Source of the DNA: Nematostella vectensis
Lineage: Eukaryota; Cnidaria; Anthozoa; Actiniaria; Edwardsiidae
NCBI RefSeq assembly: GCF_932526225.1
Contig: NC_064036.1
Location: 4,527,501 to 4,591,500, forward strand
Direction: 5' to 3'
Length of the DNA: 64,000 bases
The notes beneath the pieces were generated by a model that did not search any database, was not told the origin of the DNA, and worked only from the letters and a program-made list of their open reading frames with translations. A program made the translations under genes and the position numbers. This document shows positions 22,824 to 35,000 of this stretch, in pieces (the stretch's first letter is position 1; each line of letters begins with the position of its first letter).

Positions 22824-25800
22824 TCATATCAGTAACACCGCCCAATAAACTCCATTGAAGAGCACAAATGCAGACAAGAACCCAATCCTAGCATAAACCT
22901 CCACTTTGAGAGGTTCCGAGTCCTTGTCTTCAGGTTGTTTGCTACAGGTGTTACTGTTCTTGTGGTTGATGTTTGACGCTGTGGTTGATGTTTGGCTGTC
23001 AGGCCAGTTTCTAAAGGAATAGGTGTATGGCGACATATAGTCGTTTAGATGGACAGACTTGCGGATTTTCTTACTCTGAAATAAGAAGACGGAAACCCAT
23101 TTGTGTACCAGGGAAGGCTGCAGAATGTATGAAATGAATCTAGGAGAACCGGTTCCATTATATCGACAGAGACATGTCGCCATGTCGCCATGTCGCGTGA
23201 CATAGCGTGACTATGCATTTTAAAATATGATGAATGATTTTTCATTTCACTCTTAACATTTGTACTGTGTCATGTTTGTTGTCGGCAGCTCTAGGTCGTG
23301 TTGCGTCGGGGGTATAAAATTAAGTATGCCGCTTGCCGTGACGGGTAAGATAATGTCCCTATCAGCTATGTACCGGTAAAAGTGGTGAGCATGGTGTGAA
23401 GTATCCAGGTCGGTACCCAGGATTTTTCTTGGGAGGGGGGGAGGGTGGAATCCGAAAAAGTGGACCTAATTTTTCCTGCGGGGGGGAGTAAAAATCTGAC
23501 CACCTCCGAAAGAACAAAGAGGGATGTTTTATGCCTTTAGAGTATCTCCACGGAACGTTTATTGTCAGATTTGGCTACAAACCAGAGTGATCTAACTTAT
23601 GCTTTATAGTTTAATCTACAAAAGAGCACGCCTATTGAGAACCGAAAGTGGACCTTCGGCCGTTGTGGGGGCCGTTGGTAGGGGGTGCCGCTGGTATCAT
23701 GTCCTACCGTCGCACGTTTTGCCGTGGTTCACCATATCCTCCCTCGTGATATAACATGCCATATGGGTGTATACCATATTTTACTGCCTTATGGGGTCGG
23801 CCCTTGTGGGTACTGGGACAGAGAGGTCATTTAGGGATGGTATGGTGGTTATTGGGAAAGGGGTTTTATACTTGAGGGTGCCCTTAGTTACCACTGGAAG
23901 GGAGTTGTTGTTACCCTGGGGTTGCCTTACGGGAGGTATTTCGTTACCTTTGGGTGGCCCTTGTGACTACAAGGAGGGGGTTGTTGTTACTTTGAGGTGA
24001 CCCTAGTGACTACAAGGAGAGGGTTGTTGTTACTTATGGGTGGCCCTTGTGGCTACAAGGAGAGGGTTGTTGTTACTTATGGGTGGCCCTTGTGGCTACA
24101 AGGAGAGGGTTGTTGTTACTAAGGATGACCCTTGTGACTACAAGGAGAGGGTTGTTGTTACTTTGGGATGGCCCTTGTGGCTAAAAGGAGAGGGTTGTTG
24201 TTACTTTAGTACGGCCCTTGTTACCTTTGGGTGGCCCTTGTTCATGATCACTATATACTCCAGTAGCGTCCCAAGCACGAAGGTGAATGACGTCATCAGG
24301 TAGATGTCAATCGACTTGACGTAGGAGACGCGGGGCATACTTGCGTTCACGTTGCCCCAGATAGTCGCTATAGTAAGAAGTGTTGTAATACACAGGCTTA
24401 CGCGTGCTGGCGTAGCCCTGCGGTCCACCCAGAGTGACATCCACGCCACGAACACGATGGCCATGCAAGGGATGTAGATCTGAATCAGATAGAAGCCAAC
24501 TCGACGCTGGAATGTGAAGGAGGCCTTTAAGACAGAGTATTCACCTAATGACATGACCAGAAACGAGAATTTAGAGATGTTCCGCGTGCTCTAACTATCA
24601 TAAAGTTTAACGTATTCCTCAAAACGGCATTTATAAATGAGTATTAAAAAGCACCAAAAAGACCCTCTCAAAAATTCAAACTGTTCTTAATTTTTCAGTA
24701 GATCCAGGTCAATATATTTTCTCGTTCTTTTTAGTTATCTATTCTAGAAATAAGGTTGTTTCGCTGATTCGCTGTCCATTTACCTGCCACGTAGATTTCG
24801 TTTCTGAGGGATGTTGTGATCCTGGTCATGTAAAACTGAGACATCTCGCCATCCAGAACTTTGATACCAGGAGAGTTTTTCCAGCGATATAACAAGTGTC
24901 GCACCGGGTATGCATCTGCGAATATATATTATACACCGACACTCGTAAACCACGAGGTCTGATTGGTCAAGGGTCCATGTGTTATTAGAGGACACACGCA
25001 CGTTTGGTGTCAGCATGCGCGCGTGCTCCCCAAAATTATATTGTGATCAAGAAAAGTTTTTCAAACTTTTGTATAAAGCCAATAGATTTCATTTTTGCGT
25101 GCGTCTACCCCCTAGATGCACAGATGACGTCACAGCGTCTCATGGACAACAGTCACTCGACTGCGTCTCGTTGCGAAACATAAAGGGCCACGATCCTGAA
25201 TTTGGCGAGTACTTGCAAGCGTGGGAGCACCGGGAAATACTCTATAAGAATTAAATAAGATAAAAAAAAGATGGGGTGACGAGCGAAAATAAGCAAATCC
25301 AAGTTTGGGGAAACATTTTGAGCGGATTTGGAGACCCTTTTTACATAACAACATGGCGTCACACATGGTGTGACATGATTAATAATCACGTTGCATCACG
25401 TCACCTCACATCACGTTAACCCTATTCAGACCTGGGGGGGGGGCTATTTAACTTCTCAACCATAGAAGCTAAGAGGCTAAAACTTGGTGTCTTTTCGTAA
25501 AATCTATCTGCGGACGTTTTGATGCCATTGGCATGTCGAGGAGACGCTCCATATTACCATGGCAACCGTTTTTTCACACATAGGTTTCCCAGAACTAAAA
25601 AGTAGTGATTTTTTATATTTTGGTCCTGTTTCTCAGATTTAAATGCCTCTTTTGGCTTTATAAGTTTTTCTAGGTGACAAGTTTCACAACAGCGCTAGAA
25701 TTTTTTTACCTCGTATATTTGGGGGGAGGGGTGGGTAAATTTTGCTCTCTCAAAGGAGCTGTTGTTTAAAATGTCACTTGATTTACTAGATTACAATTTG

Positions 25801-28800
25801 AAAGCTAATATTATGCATTTATCATTACTATGAGAAGTCATACATGCATGCAAATACTTTTTGTAATAATTACAGATTTTGTTTTCTTTTGCAAAAATTA
25901 ATCCAAGATGGCGGATTAAAAAAAATTGATTATAAACGTTTTTATGGCCTTTTTGCATTGTAAAGCCGTTAAAAGGTTGATTTTGGCATATCTTAATGAT
26001 GTAAAATGATTTCAACCCGATATCCGATAATTTAGGCAATATTTGAAAGAATATCAAGACATCGTATTTATGACATCATTGTGACGTCATAATTGATTCC
26101 ACCACACCCAAAGTAGAGCGTGACGATTCTGTAAGTTTGATAGTCAAAGCCGTTCATGAAATACGGAAGGCGACCCTTTTAGCCCCCCCCCCCCTTCCCC
26201 CCTCCAGTCACAGGCAGCTCAAAATAGCCCAGTCTGAATAGGGTTAAATTATAAAAGTACTTACAGCTAATAATACTAAGGTTGCAGGTCTGCTCGTCCA
26301 TGGGATATCGACGCAGATTCATGTGACACCGCGCTATCAGTGTGGCCCTGTTGACAAACAAGCAAACGTGTAAGAGTAGCCAGTAATCCATTAATAATGC
26401 CCTCATAAGCATCGATGGCAAGATGGCAAACAGCAAGATGGCAAACATAGACCAAGTCATATTCTTGTCACTTGGTTTCATTTTAAGGTGCGTGTAAACA
26501 AAATACGCGTTTCCACTTCGTGTTTACCCTTCTTGTTTACCTTGTACCCCAGAACACGCGTCCCCCTGTTCGTGTTTACCCTTCGTGTTTACCTAGTACC
26601 CCAGAACACGCGTACCCCCTGTTCGTATTTACCCTTCGTGTTTACCTAGTACCCAAGAACACGCGTCTTCCCTGTTCGTGTTTACCCTTCGTGTTTACCT
26701 TGTACCCCAGAACACGCGTACCCCCTGTTCGTATTTACCCTTCGTGTTTACCTAGTACCTCAGAACACGCGTCCCCCCTGTTCGTGTTTACCCTTCATGT
26801 TTACCTTGTACCCCAGAACACGCGTACCCCCTGTTCGTATTTACCCTTCGTGTTTACCTTGTACCCCAGAACACGCATAACCCCCTGTTCGTGTTTACCC
26901 TTCTTGTTTACCTTGTACCCCAGAACACGCGTCCCCCCTGTTCGTGTTTACCCTTCGTGTTTACCTTGTACCCCAGAACACGCGTACCCCCTGTTCGTAT
27001 TTACCCTTCTTGTTTACCTTGTACCCCAGAACACGCGTCCCCCTGTTCGTCATTACCCTTCGTGTTTACCTTGTACCCCAGAACACGCGTACCCCCTGTT
27101 CGTATTTACCCTTCTTGTTTACCTTGTATCCCAGAACACGCGCCCCCCCTGTTCGTCATTACCCTTCGTGTTTACCTTGTACCTCAGAACACGCGTCCCC
27201 CCTGTTCGTCATTACCCTTCGTGTTTACCTAGTACCTCACAACACGCGTCCCCCCTGTTCGTCATTACCCTTTGTGTTTACCTAGTACCTCAGAACACGC
27301 GTCCCCCCTGTTCGTGTTTACCCTTCGTGTTTACCTTGTACCCAAGAACACGCGTCCCCCCTGTTAGTGTTTACCCTTCTTGTTTACCTTGTACCCCAGA
27401 ACACGCGTCCCCCCGGCGTGACGTCTAGCTTGTGATTGGCTACCATCACGTTATGCATGTAAGCATGACTGGCATCCACGAAGACTGTGTCCGGGACCCA
27501 CACAAAGTCAGCAGGGTGCTTGGTACCTGTCGTCAATGTCATCGTCTCGTTCATGTTATGACGTAATCGCGGATCGTGCCAGCTTTGTCGGAAAAACATG
27601 TCTAGACTGAATTTCTGCGGAGAACACGATATAGACCAATCAATTAAAATGACACGTGCTTAACGGTTTGGAGAAGGACCATTTCTCATTGCTACGTGGC
27701 CAATAATGAATGTACGTATGTTTACTCTAATCCATTTAGTTCTTCTGATCGAGTTGATCCAGAAGCTCGTATTTAAGGTGATTTTTCCTGCCCTTGTCTA
27801 CCAAGACGCGCTTGACACCACCAATTTATTTGTGCTATGTGAGAGGAGGGAGCATGGCTAAACTAGATTTGTAATACAGACAAGATCGTCGTAAGGTTTA
27901 GGTCAGTTTTAGCTAAAAATAACTAAAAATACTAAGAATAACTAAAAAATACCGTAACTTACTCGCTAAAAACACTTCCTGTCGACATTCAAATGTAATG
28001 TTGCTGACTGAACCCATAATTCTGTGTTACTTAGTTTTTTATCGCAATGGGCTCAATAAACAGAATATCTTTTACGTATGTGATCGAACCTGTTGGCTCC
28101 AACAGGTACACTAAAAATACCAAAGCTGCCCATCGGGAATTTTAAACAAAAAAGCTTGTGAGTACCTCCTTTTTGAAATTGTGATTAGCAACCTTCATGC
28201 AAGAACATGGATAAAATAATAAGGATTGATACTTAAAGGCTCGCTTACCATGTCTGCTTCTTGTAAGTTCCCGAACGAGGCAACGGAAATATCAATAAGG
28301 ATTTCCACTGGATCGCCTAGAAGAGCAAAAAAGGAACTTAACTAGGGAGGTATGGAAGAATGATGAGAGAGTAATTAGAGTATACAGGAAAGCAAAAAGG
28401 AACTTAACTAGGGGAGGATGGAAGAATGATGAGAGAGTAAGTAGAGTATACAGGTAAGCAGAAAAGAAACTTAACGAGGGAGGGATGGAAGACTGATGAG
28501 AGAGTAAGTAGAGTATACAGGTTAGCAAAAAAGGAACTTAACTAGGGAGGGATGGAGGAATGATGAGAGAGTAAGTGGAGTATACAGGTCTGTTAGCGTT
28601 AGGGTCTTGGAATTATGGGGTTTTATCAAGAATGCAGGAATATGCAAGATTTAAAGGGTTTGATATTTATGAATGGTAAAAGTAAATAGTGAAAGAATGG
28701 TTAAGATAACTGGTAAAGGAATGTTAAATGATCGCAAAAGAAAATGGTGAAGGATGGTAAAGGTAAATGGTAAAGGAATGGTAAAGATGGTAAAAGTAAA

Positions 28801-30237
28801 TGGTGAAAGATGGCAAAAGAAGGTAACGGAATGGTAAAGGATGGTAAAAGTAAATGGTGAAGGATGGCAAAGGATGGTAAAGGAATGGTAAAGGATGGAA
28901 AAAGTAAATGGTGAAGGATGGTAAAGGAATGGTAAGGGATAATAAAAGTGAATGGTAAAGGATGGTAAAGGAATACTGAAGAAATGCTAAAGGTTTGAGG
29001 ATCGGGTGACAGTGCTGGAGAGGTAAAGCCTAGGACTATGGCGTTTTGTCAAGGATGACTGATATCATCATATTTAATAAATGCGTATATACCCTGGTAG
29101 TTAGGACGGATTTTGCTTTCATACCCCTCCAGCATGGAGTGCAACCGCTTAGTGGCGGTCAGCGTGGCAATATCGTCTTTGCTTTTGCCAGAGAACGTTG
29201 ATTGAGAAAACTGAGCCTCGCTGCAAATGAATAAAGCGGTGTCATATAACACTCCTAGAACCATCAGCATGGTTTTCTTCGCAGCCACGTCTTTTGTGAT
29301 CAAAGGAGTCTGAATCTCGACCAGAGCTCTTTGTTTATGCGCCAGGAGAGTAGCAAATATTTGCTGGTTAGAAGGGGGTTGCACAGTAAAAGATATCATA
29401 TGGAAAACGAATAGTATTTGATGATATTTTTTTGCATATAAAGAAAACGTTGTAGTTTTGGGGGTCTGGTACCTAGGAATCTTAGTTTCTTTTCAGAGAA
29501 TTCTCCATTTGACTAAAGATGGTCACAAACGCTGTTTTTCTTTTCTGATTACAAGTCATAAAGTATACGAAGCACCTGCAGTACGGCAACCTTAAAAATG
29601 ACAAGAATCATACAGTTTTTCCAAATAAGGAATATATTATTTTCCTTATATGGAGACCGCGTTTGGCAAAAACGACAATTTTTGGTTAAATTTTCTTGAT
29701 ATGGGTGGGGGGGGGGGGGGGGGGGGGCGCCTGTGTGGGTGAAATTCGATAGAGCCAAAATACTAGGAAAAAGGTCAAGCCGTGCAGTAAAGTTTTGCTA
29801 AGGATGCCCCAGGGAAAATCTTTATGAGACACTTTTAAATAAAACACAGGTAAAAAAAAAAGAATATTGCCATTTTACCGTCGAAAAAGTCACCACAAGA
29901 CATTATTAGTTTCAAAATGCTTTGACTTCTTGTTATCTTTTATCTTTATTTGATGTACAAATATGTAACCATACTGTAGATTAAAGAATGAGACTTAAAT
30001 GATTTGAGTGTTACTCACATACATCAGCACTAAGTACGTTTAAAGCCTCTTAAAAGTTCAACCTTTCATACACTCAATAATTTAAATGTGACTTCAAAAC
30101 ATTTTTGTTAGATACTTTACGGTTGCGATCTTATAAGAAGAACTAAAGAAAATAATAATAACTGATGAAACATACCTCTGCCAGATGGACATAGTCATTA
30201 ACGTTGCCATGACAAACAGCCATAAAGCGAGCTCCAT
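22824..30237 (-). CDS. Cys-loop ligand-gated ion channel subunit, anion-type (glycine/GABA/GluCl-like), eight exons
   Basis: Pentameric plasma-membrane receptor subunit. Exons (-): 30237-30176, 29220-29093, 28316-28249, 27614-27388, 26347-26265, 24915-24784, 24544-24225, 23075-22824; 1272 nt, 423 aa, all phases compatible. Exon 1 is a signal peptide ([20 protein letters not shown]). The ligand-binding domain has [31 protein letters not shown], loop A WVPDTVF and the Cys-loop C169-x13-C183. M1 is at about 250-273. M2 begins PAR (279-281), the -2'Pro/-1'Ala/0'Arg signature of anion channels, with 9'Leu. M3 is about 310-334, followed by a short cytoplasmic loop (about 65 aa) and M4 ending WAVLLI-stop. 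The pre-M1/M2 region lacks the vicinal Cys pair of nicotinic alpha subunits. Ligand cannot be told from sequence alone. Exons 4 and 7 end inside tandem arrays that copy their donors. An inverted pseudogene paralogue is at 42223-48206. Confidence 0.9.
23795..24240. repeat. ~42-bp array spanning the donor of the receptor M3 exon
   Basis: Minus-strand units read GTAACAACAACCCTCTCCTT, GTAG, then CCACAAGGGCCACCCAAAG. The second part is the exon 7 3' end (coding NKGHPK) and the first is its donor GTAACA. About nine or ten units, more diverged away from the exon. Each unit also has a pyrimidine tract plus TAG that looks like a 3' splice site. Confidence 0.85.
25420..26243. mobile_element. TTAA-flanked piggyBac-like non-autonomous element
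   Basis: Inverted termini CCCTATTCAGACCTGG and CCCAGTCTGAATAGGG are bounded on both sides by TTAA (25416-25419, 26244-26247). TTAA duplication and CCC/GGG termini are piggyBac hallmarks. 824 bp, no transposase frame. Inserted in receptor intron 5, ending about 20 bp from the exon 5 donor; absent from the paralogue intron. Confidence 0.8.
26520..27415. repeat. 52-53-bp array (about 17 copies) spanning the donor of receptor exon 4
   Basis: On the minus strand each unit carries GGGGGGACGCGTGTTCTGGG and GTACAAG (exon 3' end, coding GGRVFWGTR), the donor GTAAAC, then AAGAAGGGTAAACACGAACA. The functional donor is the first unit at 27388/27387. Unit spacing is 52-53 bp. The long + strand open frames across it are repeat artefacts. 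Confidence 0.95.
28318..28590. repeat. ~67-bp array adjoining the acceptor of receptor exon 3
   Basis: Four units (AGGAACTTAACTAGGGAGGG ... GATGAGAGAGTAAGTAGAGT) 66-68 bp apart. The array runs into the exon 3 acceptor on the minus strand, so the polypyrimidine tract used there is part of the repeat. Confidence 0.85.
28650..29000. repeat. GGTAAA-rich short-period repeat in receptor intron 2
   Basis: Irregular repetition of ATGGTAAAGG / AAAGTAAATGGTGAAGGATG on the + strand. Low-complexity, no coding signal. Confidence 0.75.
29707..29727. repeat. poly-G tract (21 G)
   Basis: Uninterrupted G run on + inside receptor intron 1. Confidence 0.9.
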
Positions 30238-31417
30238 CGAAGATCTTTAATGACTGCCAATCAATTATTGATAGTCAATAAAAGGGTTGCATTAGGGCCG
30301 ATTGTGTGTGAAGAAATGGAATGCACTGCATACAAGGTTGCACTGCGTACAAGGTTGACAATGATAGCAAGAGGCCTAGGAGCAGCATTTCCTTCGCGGA
30401 TAGATATAGCACAACCATTTTACTTTATCATGAGAAGTTAGGATCGTTACAAAGAACCGGGAAAAACAGTCGATGTACTGTAAGGCGAAGATATCAAACC
30501 TATTTGAGATAAGGGAGGAGTTAGCTGCAAGGCATACTGGTTGTCCTAAGTACTCGCCATATAGTAATCATAACAAATCACTTGCAAAATGAACTACGCT
30601 GGGTAGCCCAAAGGATGTTAGGGAATGTTTTTGGGTTACATATGTAAATATTTCTATTCTGTTACTGCTGGATGGTAAAAAAAAGGCGAGAAAGTTCTCT
30701 CGGTGGCTCTAGCCATTCTACATGGATCTCATGTGTTCGCCACATGAAGCGTATTAACCAGAAATTAACCAACTTTTTTAACACGATCGGATAATTTCTT
30801 CCGCGTGGGTGTGTTCAAATCAATAATTTGAATAGACACAGACGATGATAGTATCATATCATATAAATCACGACGCGGAAAATTATTTTTAAAGTATTCG
30901 ATTTCGTTTCTAACCATTCCCTAGCATTATTTACCCTCTTTGATAATTTTTTTTATCTAACGTATTTAAAAGAACACATCAGGCCTGACAAAATTCATTT
31001 TTCACTTTAAGAGTCTCGCGCCTATTTTACTCAAGCATTTCTCGAGTACAAGTAGCTTTGTAATTTTGAGCGTTCAAGCATCCGTTCTTGCTACACAGTT
31101 TTACTGGAATAAGAAATATAAAAAGGAGAGATATAACTAGTAAAATCATATGGGATAAAAATGGGATGCAGCAAATTTTTTTTTAAATCGAAAGCGAGGA
31201 GAGATGAATTGAGATGAATTATAAGACAAGCGAAATGAGTTCCATCATTCTATTATACGGTCTATGTATTAAAAGACTCCTCTTTCCTTTCTATTTACAA
31301 GGAGATTTCTTAATACTTACAAACAAATAAGGCATGGCCATTTGCATTGCTTGCAGTCTTGACTCCGATAGTCCTGACTGATTGACTCGATATGAGACCT
31401 CGCATGCTATTACCATA

Positions 31418-31560
31418 TGTTAACCCTATTCAGATATGGTGTTTTTAGAAATATGGACTAGGGGGGAGGGTAAATATTATGAAAAAGCCGAAAAGAGGAA
31501 AACATCAACTACTGGCGGTCAGATGAAAAAAAAAATGTCCGCGGGGGAGGTAAGAATATA
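31418..31560. mobile_element. single end of a TTAA/CCCTATTCAGA element
   Basis: GTTAACCCTATTCAGATATG matches the left end of the element at 25416-25440. No matching right end was found nearby, so it is probably a truncated copy; the right limit given is approximate. Confidence 0.45.
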
Positions 31561-31740
31561 TGAAAAAAATATTTTTTTGCCTGCCTACGGCTATTATTCT
31601 ATGATTTCTTCGTTTCTCTAAATAAAAATTGAAATCAAAGAAAATCTTCTTTTCTGTAAATACCGTTTCCATTGCCTGCTAGCAAATTAAAATCAAAGAA
31701 AATCGGACGCGATAGAACACAATTGAAAGTTTGATTATAT

Positions 31741-31906
31741 TTGATGGTCATTGTTATATCATTATCATTGTTATCATTCTCATTATCACTAATATCATTG
31801 TTATCATCATCATCATAACCACCACCACCATCACCATCATAATCATCATCATCATCACCATCATCATCATCACCATCATCACCATCATCATTATCATCAC
31901 CATCAC

Positions 31907-31971
<65 letters not shown>

Positions 31972-32055
31972 CCATCACCATCACCATCACCATCATCACC
32001 ATCATCATTATCATCATCATCATCATCACCACCACCATCATCACCATCACCCACT
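31741..32055. repeat. (ATC/ACC)n microsatellite
   Basis: About 300 bp of ATC triplets with interspersed ACC. It produces spurious poly-Asp, poly-Met and poly-Ile frames on both strands. Confidence 0.97.
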
Positions 32056-35000
32056 ATCAACATCACCGCAACCATCTTTATCATTATTAACGTTATCACG
32101 CTTTATGTGCGTGGTTGCCATATTCTTCATATCATGAATCACTGTACTGCCGTGTCACGTGGTTCCGATGTCACGTGACTAATTAAGTTTTTCCGCTGGT
32201 CTTATCGTGGGTAAATCATTGGGACATAAGGCCCGCAGTGGTCTGAATATTGCAAGTGAATTATTCACAGCAGCTAACTTATTTAAGCTTATCTTTGGCA
32301 AACCGTGGAGACGCCAAGGCTAAGGAAAGCTCGTCTTACACGAATTTTTAAGGCTTCGTCTGATATCAAAAGACTTAAATCTTGCCGTCGTCTAAGCGTT
32401 TATGCTCGTACTCGCCGATTTTGTAGATTTTCATTACTTACAGTTTGTCTTGTTATCATACAAGAAATAATAGTGTCTTCAAAATATTCAATTTATCGAG
32501 GTTTTGTTGAAATCCCTCCATCAGCTAGAATTTTCGCGCGTCGACCTCGTGTGAACAAACTAGCATGTTAGGGATATATTGTGAGGTTCCTAATATTTAT
32601 TACTTTTCTCATGTTATGGCTACATCCTTTACGCTGCTAATCTAAATCGATATTCATTTTAAAACAAAATAAGTTACTTAATCCATATCAGCGAAAACGA
32701 AACGTAATTTTGAAATCACCCGTGGCCAAATTCCGATTTAAACTAAAAAATGACTAAATTACAACACACCTGTAGAAAAAAAGTTTGGGCAATACCCTTG
32801 TCTCAACAACAAAACGTTTTGCATTTTACTTCGCTTACCTTTAAGAGTGAATGCGCTATGAATTCTGTTTTAATCTTCTCCGTGAAGATTGTCGGTACTT
32901 CGGATTACACGAAGACGCAAAGTAAGAGAGTCGATCGTAGGAAGAGTATGCTCTCGCTGTATTTAGCACTGTGTCTGCTTAATTAATGGTAGCAAATGGA
33001 TCTCAAGCCTGTTTACCTTTGATTAATAAACCGCACAACACATACAATTATCAGGAGCTCAAGTGTAACCGAGACGCCTTGTAATGGACTCCCTATTCGC
33101 ACGAATAAATGCTATGCTTCCCAGTTTGTGAAAAAAAAAACAGATATATACATAGACGTATTGCCGAAGGCATTTCAAAATCCTTTTAAGCATTTCCTTG
33201 CCTAACTACAAAGACAACAAAAAAAAGTAATTCTATTTCAATACATATTTCTCTTTCCAATTTTTTTATGGGATTATTAGCCGTTATGAATTTGTTTTCC
33301 CTTAAAAATACACGACAAACCTATTTGTAAAGCGAATGATGCGCTAGAAATCTTAATGATCTTTCGGTCGAAGTGGCGGCAAGGTGCGCTATGATTTGCA
33401 CAATATACATCGTTTGAATCATAGAGCTTGGCCGACTAAAATTAAATTCAGACATGTCTTTTTTATAACCTATATCAGTTTGCGATAGTGAAAGGTGAAG
33501 ATTAAACACTTACTTACCTCGATGCTAAAGAATGCGTAACTGCACGCGAATGAGTGCTAAGCATGACTGTGTCCTATCCATTAATTGAAAGAAATATCCC
33601 CGAACTTCCAAGAGTACTTGTAAAAAAAGAGGCTACGATGGAGTAACCAACAGAGGGTACTTCACCCTCCTTGATGTACAAGTGGGTACTTACAGGAACA
33701 CGAAAAAGGCGCTTAAACACTTTGTAATGCCGACATAGCGTTAGAGCAGACATTCATGATCATTGAAGACTTCTAAATTTGTTTAAATTTATTCAAATTG
33801 AACAATGCAGAATGTGATGAAATCATTCAACGCCTTATTTTCTGAAAAGGCTATTGTGTACTTACATGAGTTACTTAAAACAGATCATTCCATTATTTGC
33901 TCCATTCCAGATCTCTTCTTGCGTCAGCCATGAATAAAAACGTAAAAAATCAAACAAACAATCTAAGAAGTATTATTTTCTGCTAGACATTTAGTTCCTT
34001 ATCTCATCGTATGATAACTTCCAGAAGTAACAAAGATCTACTACTGCCATTCATGGCTGCTAAAATAGATTTGTTTTAATCTACGTGATTGCTTTGATTT
34101 CTCACTAGCTGATGTTATTTGAAGACTCATACCGGGCGCATGCGCTTAACAAGGAAACGAAGACTTAAAATTTTGCGATATAGGCTGATTTTTATAATTA
34201 GAAAGGCCGTGTTGTGGTGCCCAGAGGAAGCGCGCCCCTAATGCCCACACTAGCTTGCTGTCTTGTACAACCTTCGCGGCGTACTGCGGGCTCATAACGG
34301 CTTAACATCGCGCTTGGATATTAGCCGAGTTCAGCTCTTACTAATTAAATGTATTTTCGATGATTCACAATGCGTATTCAGCGCCGTATTGAAGGAAAAG
34401 ATACTTTATCAGTATTGTTGCTCTGCGACTGCGTGTTTTTTTTTTAAGATGACGAAGGTTCCCCTCTTAAAAAAATCCTTACTTACGGGTCCGTCGAGCG
34501 AGCGTTTGAAGCTCTTCCAGTATGTCTGTACAATTAATATAGTGCAGCACAAGTTTTGTTTTCTCAATGTTGAAGTCAGCTTGTAACGACGCAGTAAGCC
34601 GGTATCTTCGCCCTTACGAGTTGAAAGTCATCTGTTAACGAAGTATTTACCCGGGAGCATTGATAAGTTTGTCGAAATGCAATACTTGGCTGCATCAATG
34701 GGCATGCTTGAAGGAAATAGTGGTCTTTGCGGGCGCTCTTTAAAGAATCTTTTTGCAGAGGCCGAAGGAAAACGCTAGGTCCTCTGAGTGTGGTGATCAT
34801 AAAAGTTGTAGGGTTTGTTACATGCCCACACTTCTCACAGCGGGGTACTTCTTCAAGAAAATTGAGATACGAAAGTACATTGTCAAGCACAGGTAGCTCA
34901 GAGATTGTTCACACGACCATACAGCTAACATAAATAAATAAATATTTGTCTATACTTTACACGTTTTGTATGAATGGTCGTGTCCTGCATTACACTGGAA

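Noticed and set aside
26520-27428. 302-codon + strand open frame (and the 198-codon minus frame at 44239-44835)
   Set aside because: Entirely inside the 53-bp arrays; the repeating VFTLxVYLVPxNTRPP pattern is the array read in a stop-free frame. A 53-bp unit cycles through all frames, so it is not a protein gene.
29221-29270. ATG at 29270 ([15 protein letters not shown]) as the receptor start with an in-exon signal peptide
   Set aside because: This stretch is the intron 3' end (TTTATTCATTTGCAG acceptor). A better signal-peptide exon at 30176-30237, conserved in the paralogue at 42223-42278, joins in phase 2.
31635-32099. Poly-Asp / poly-Met / poly-Ile frames
   Set aside because: Produced by the (ATC)n microsatellite on both strands.
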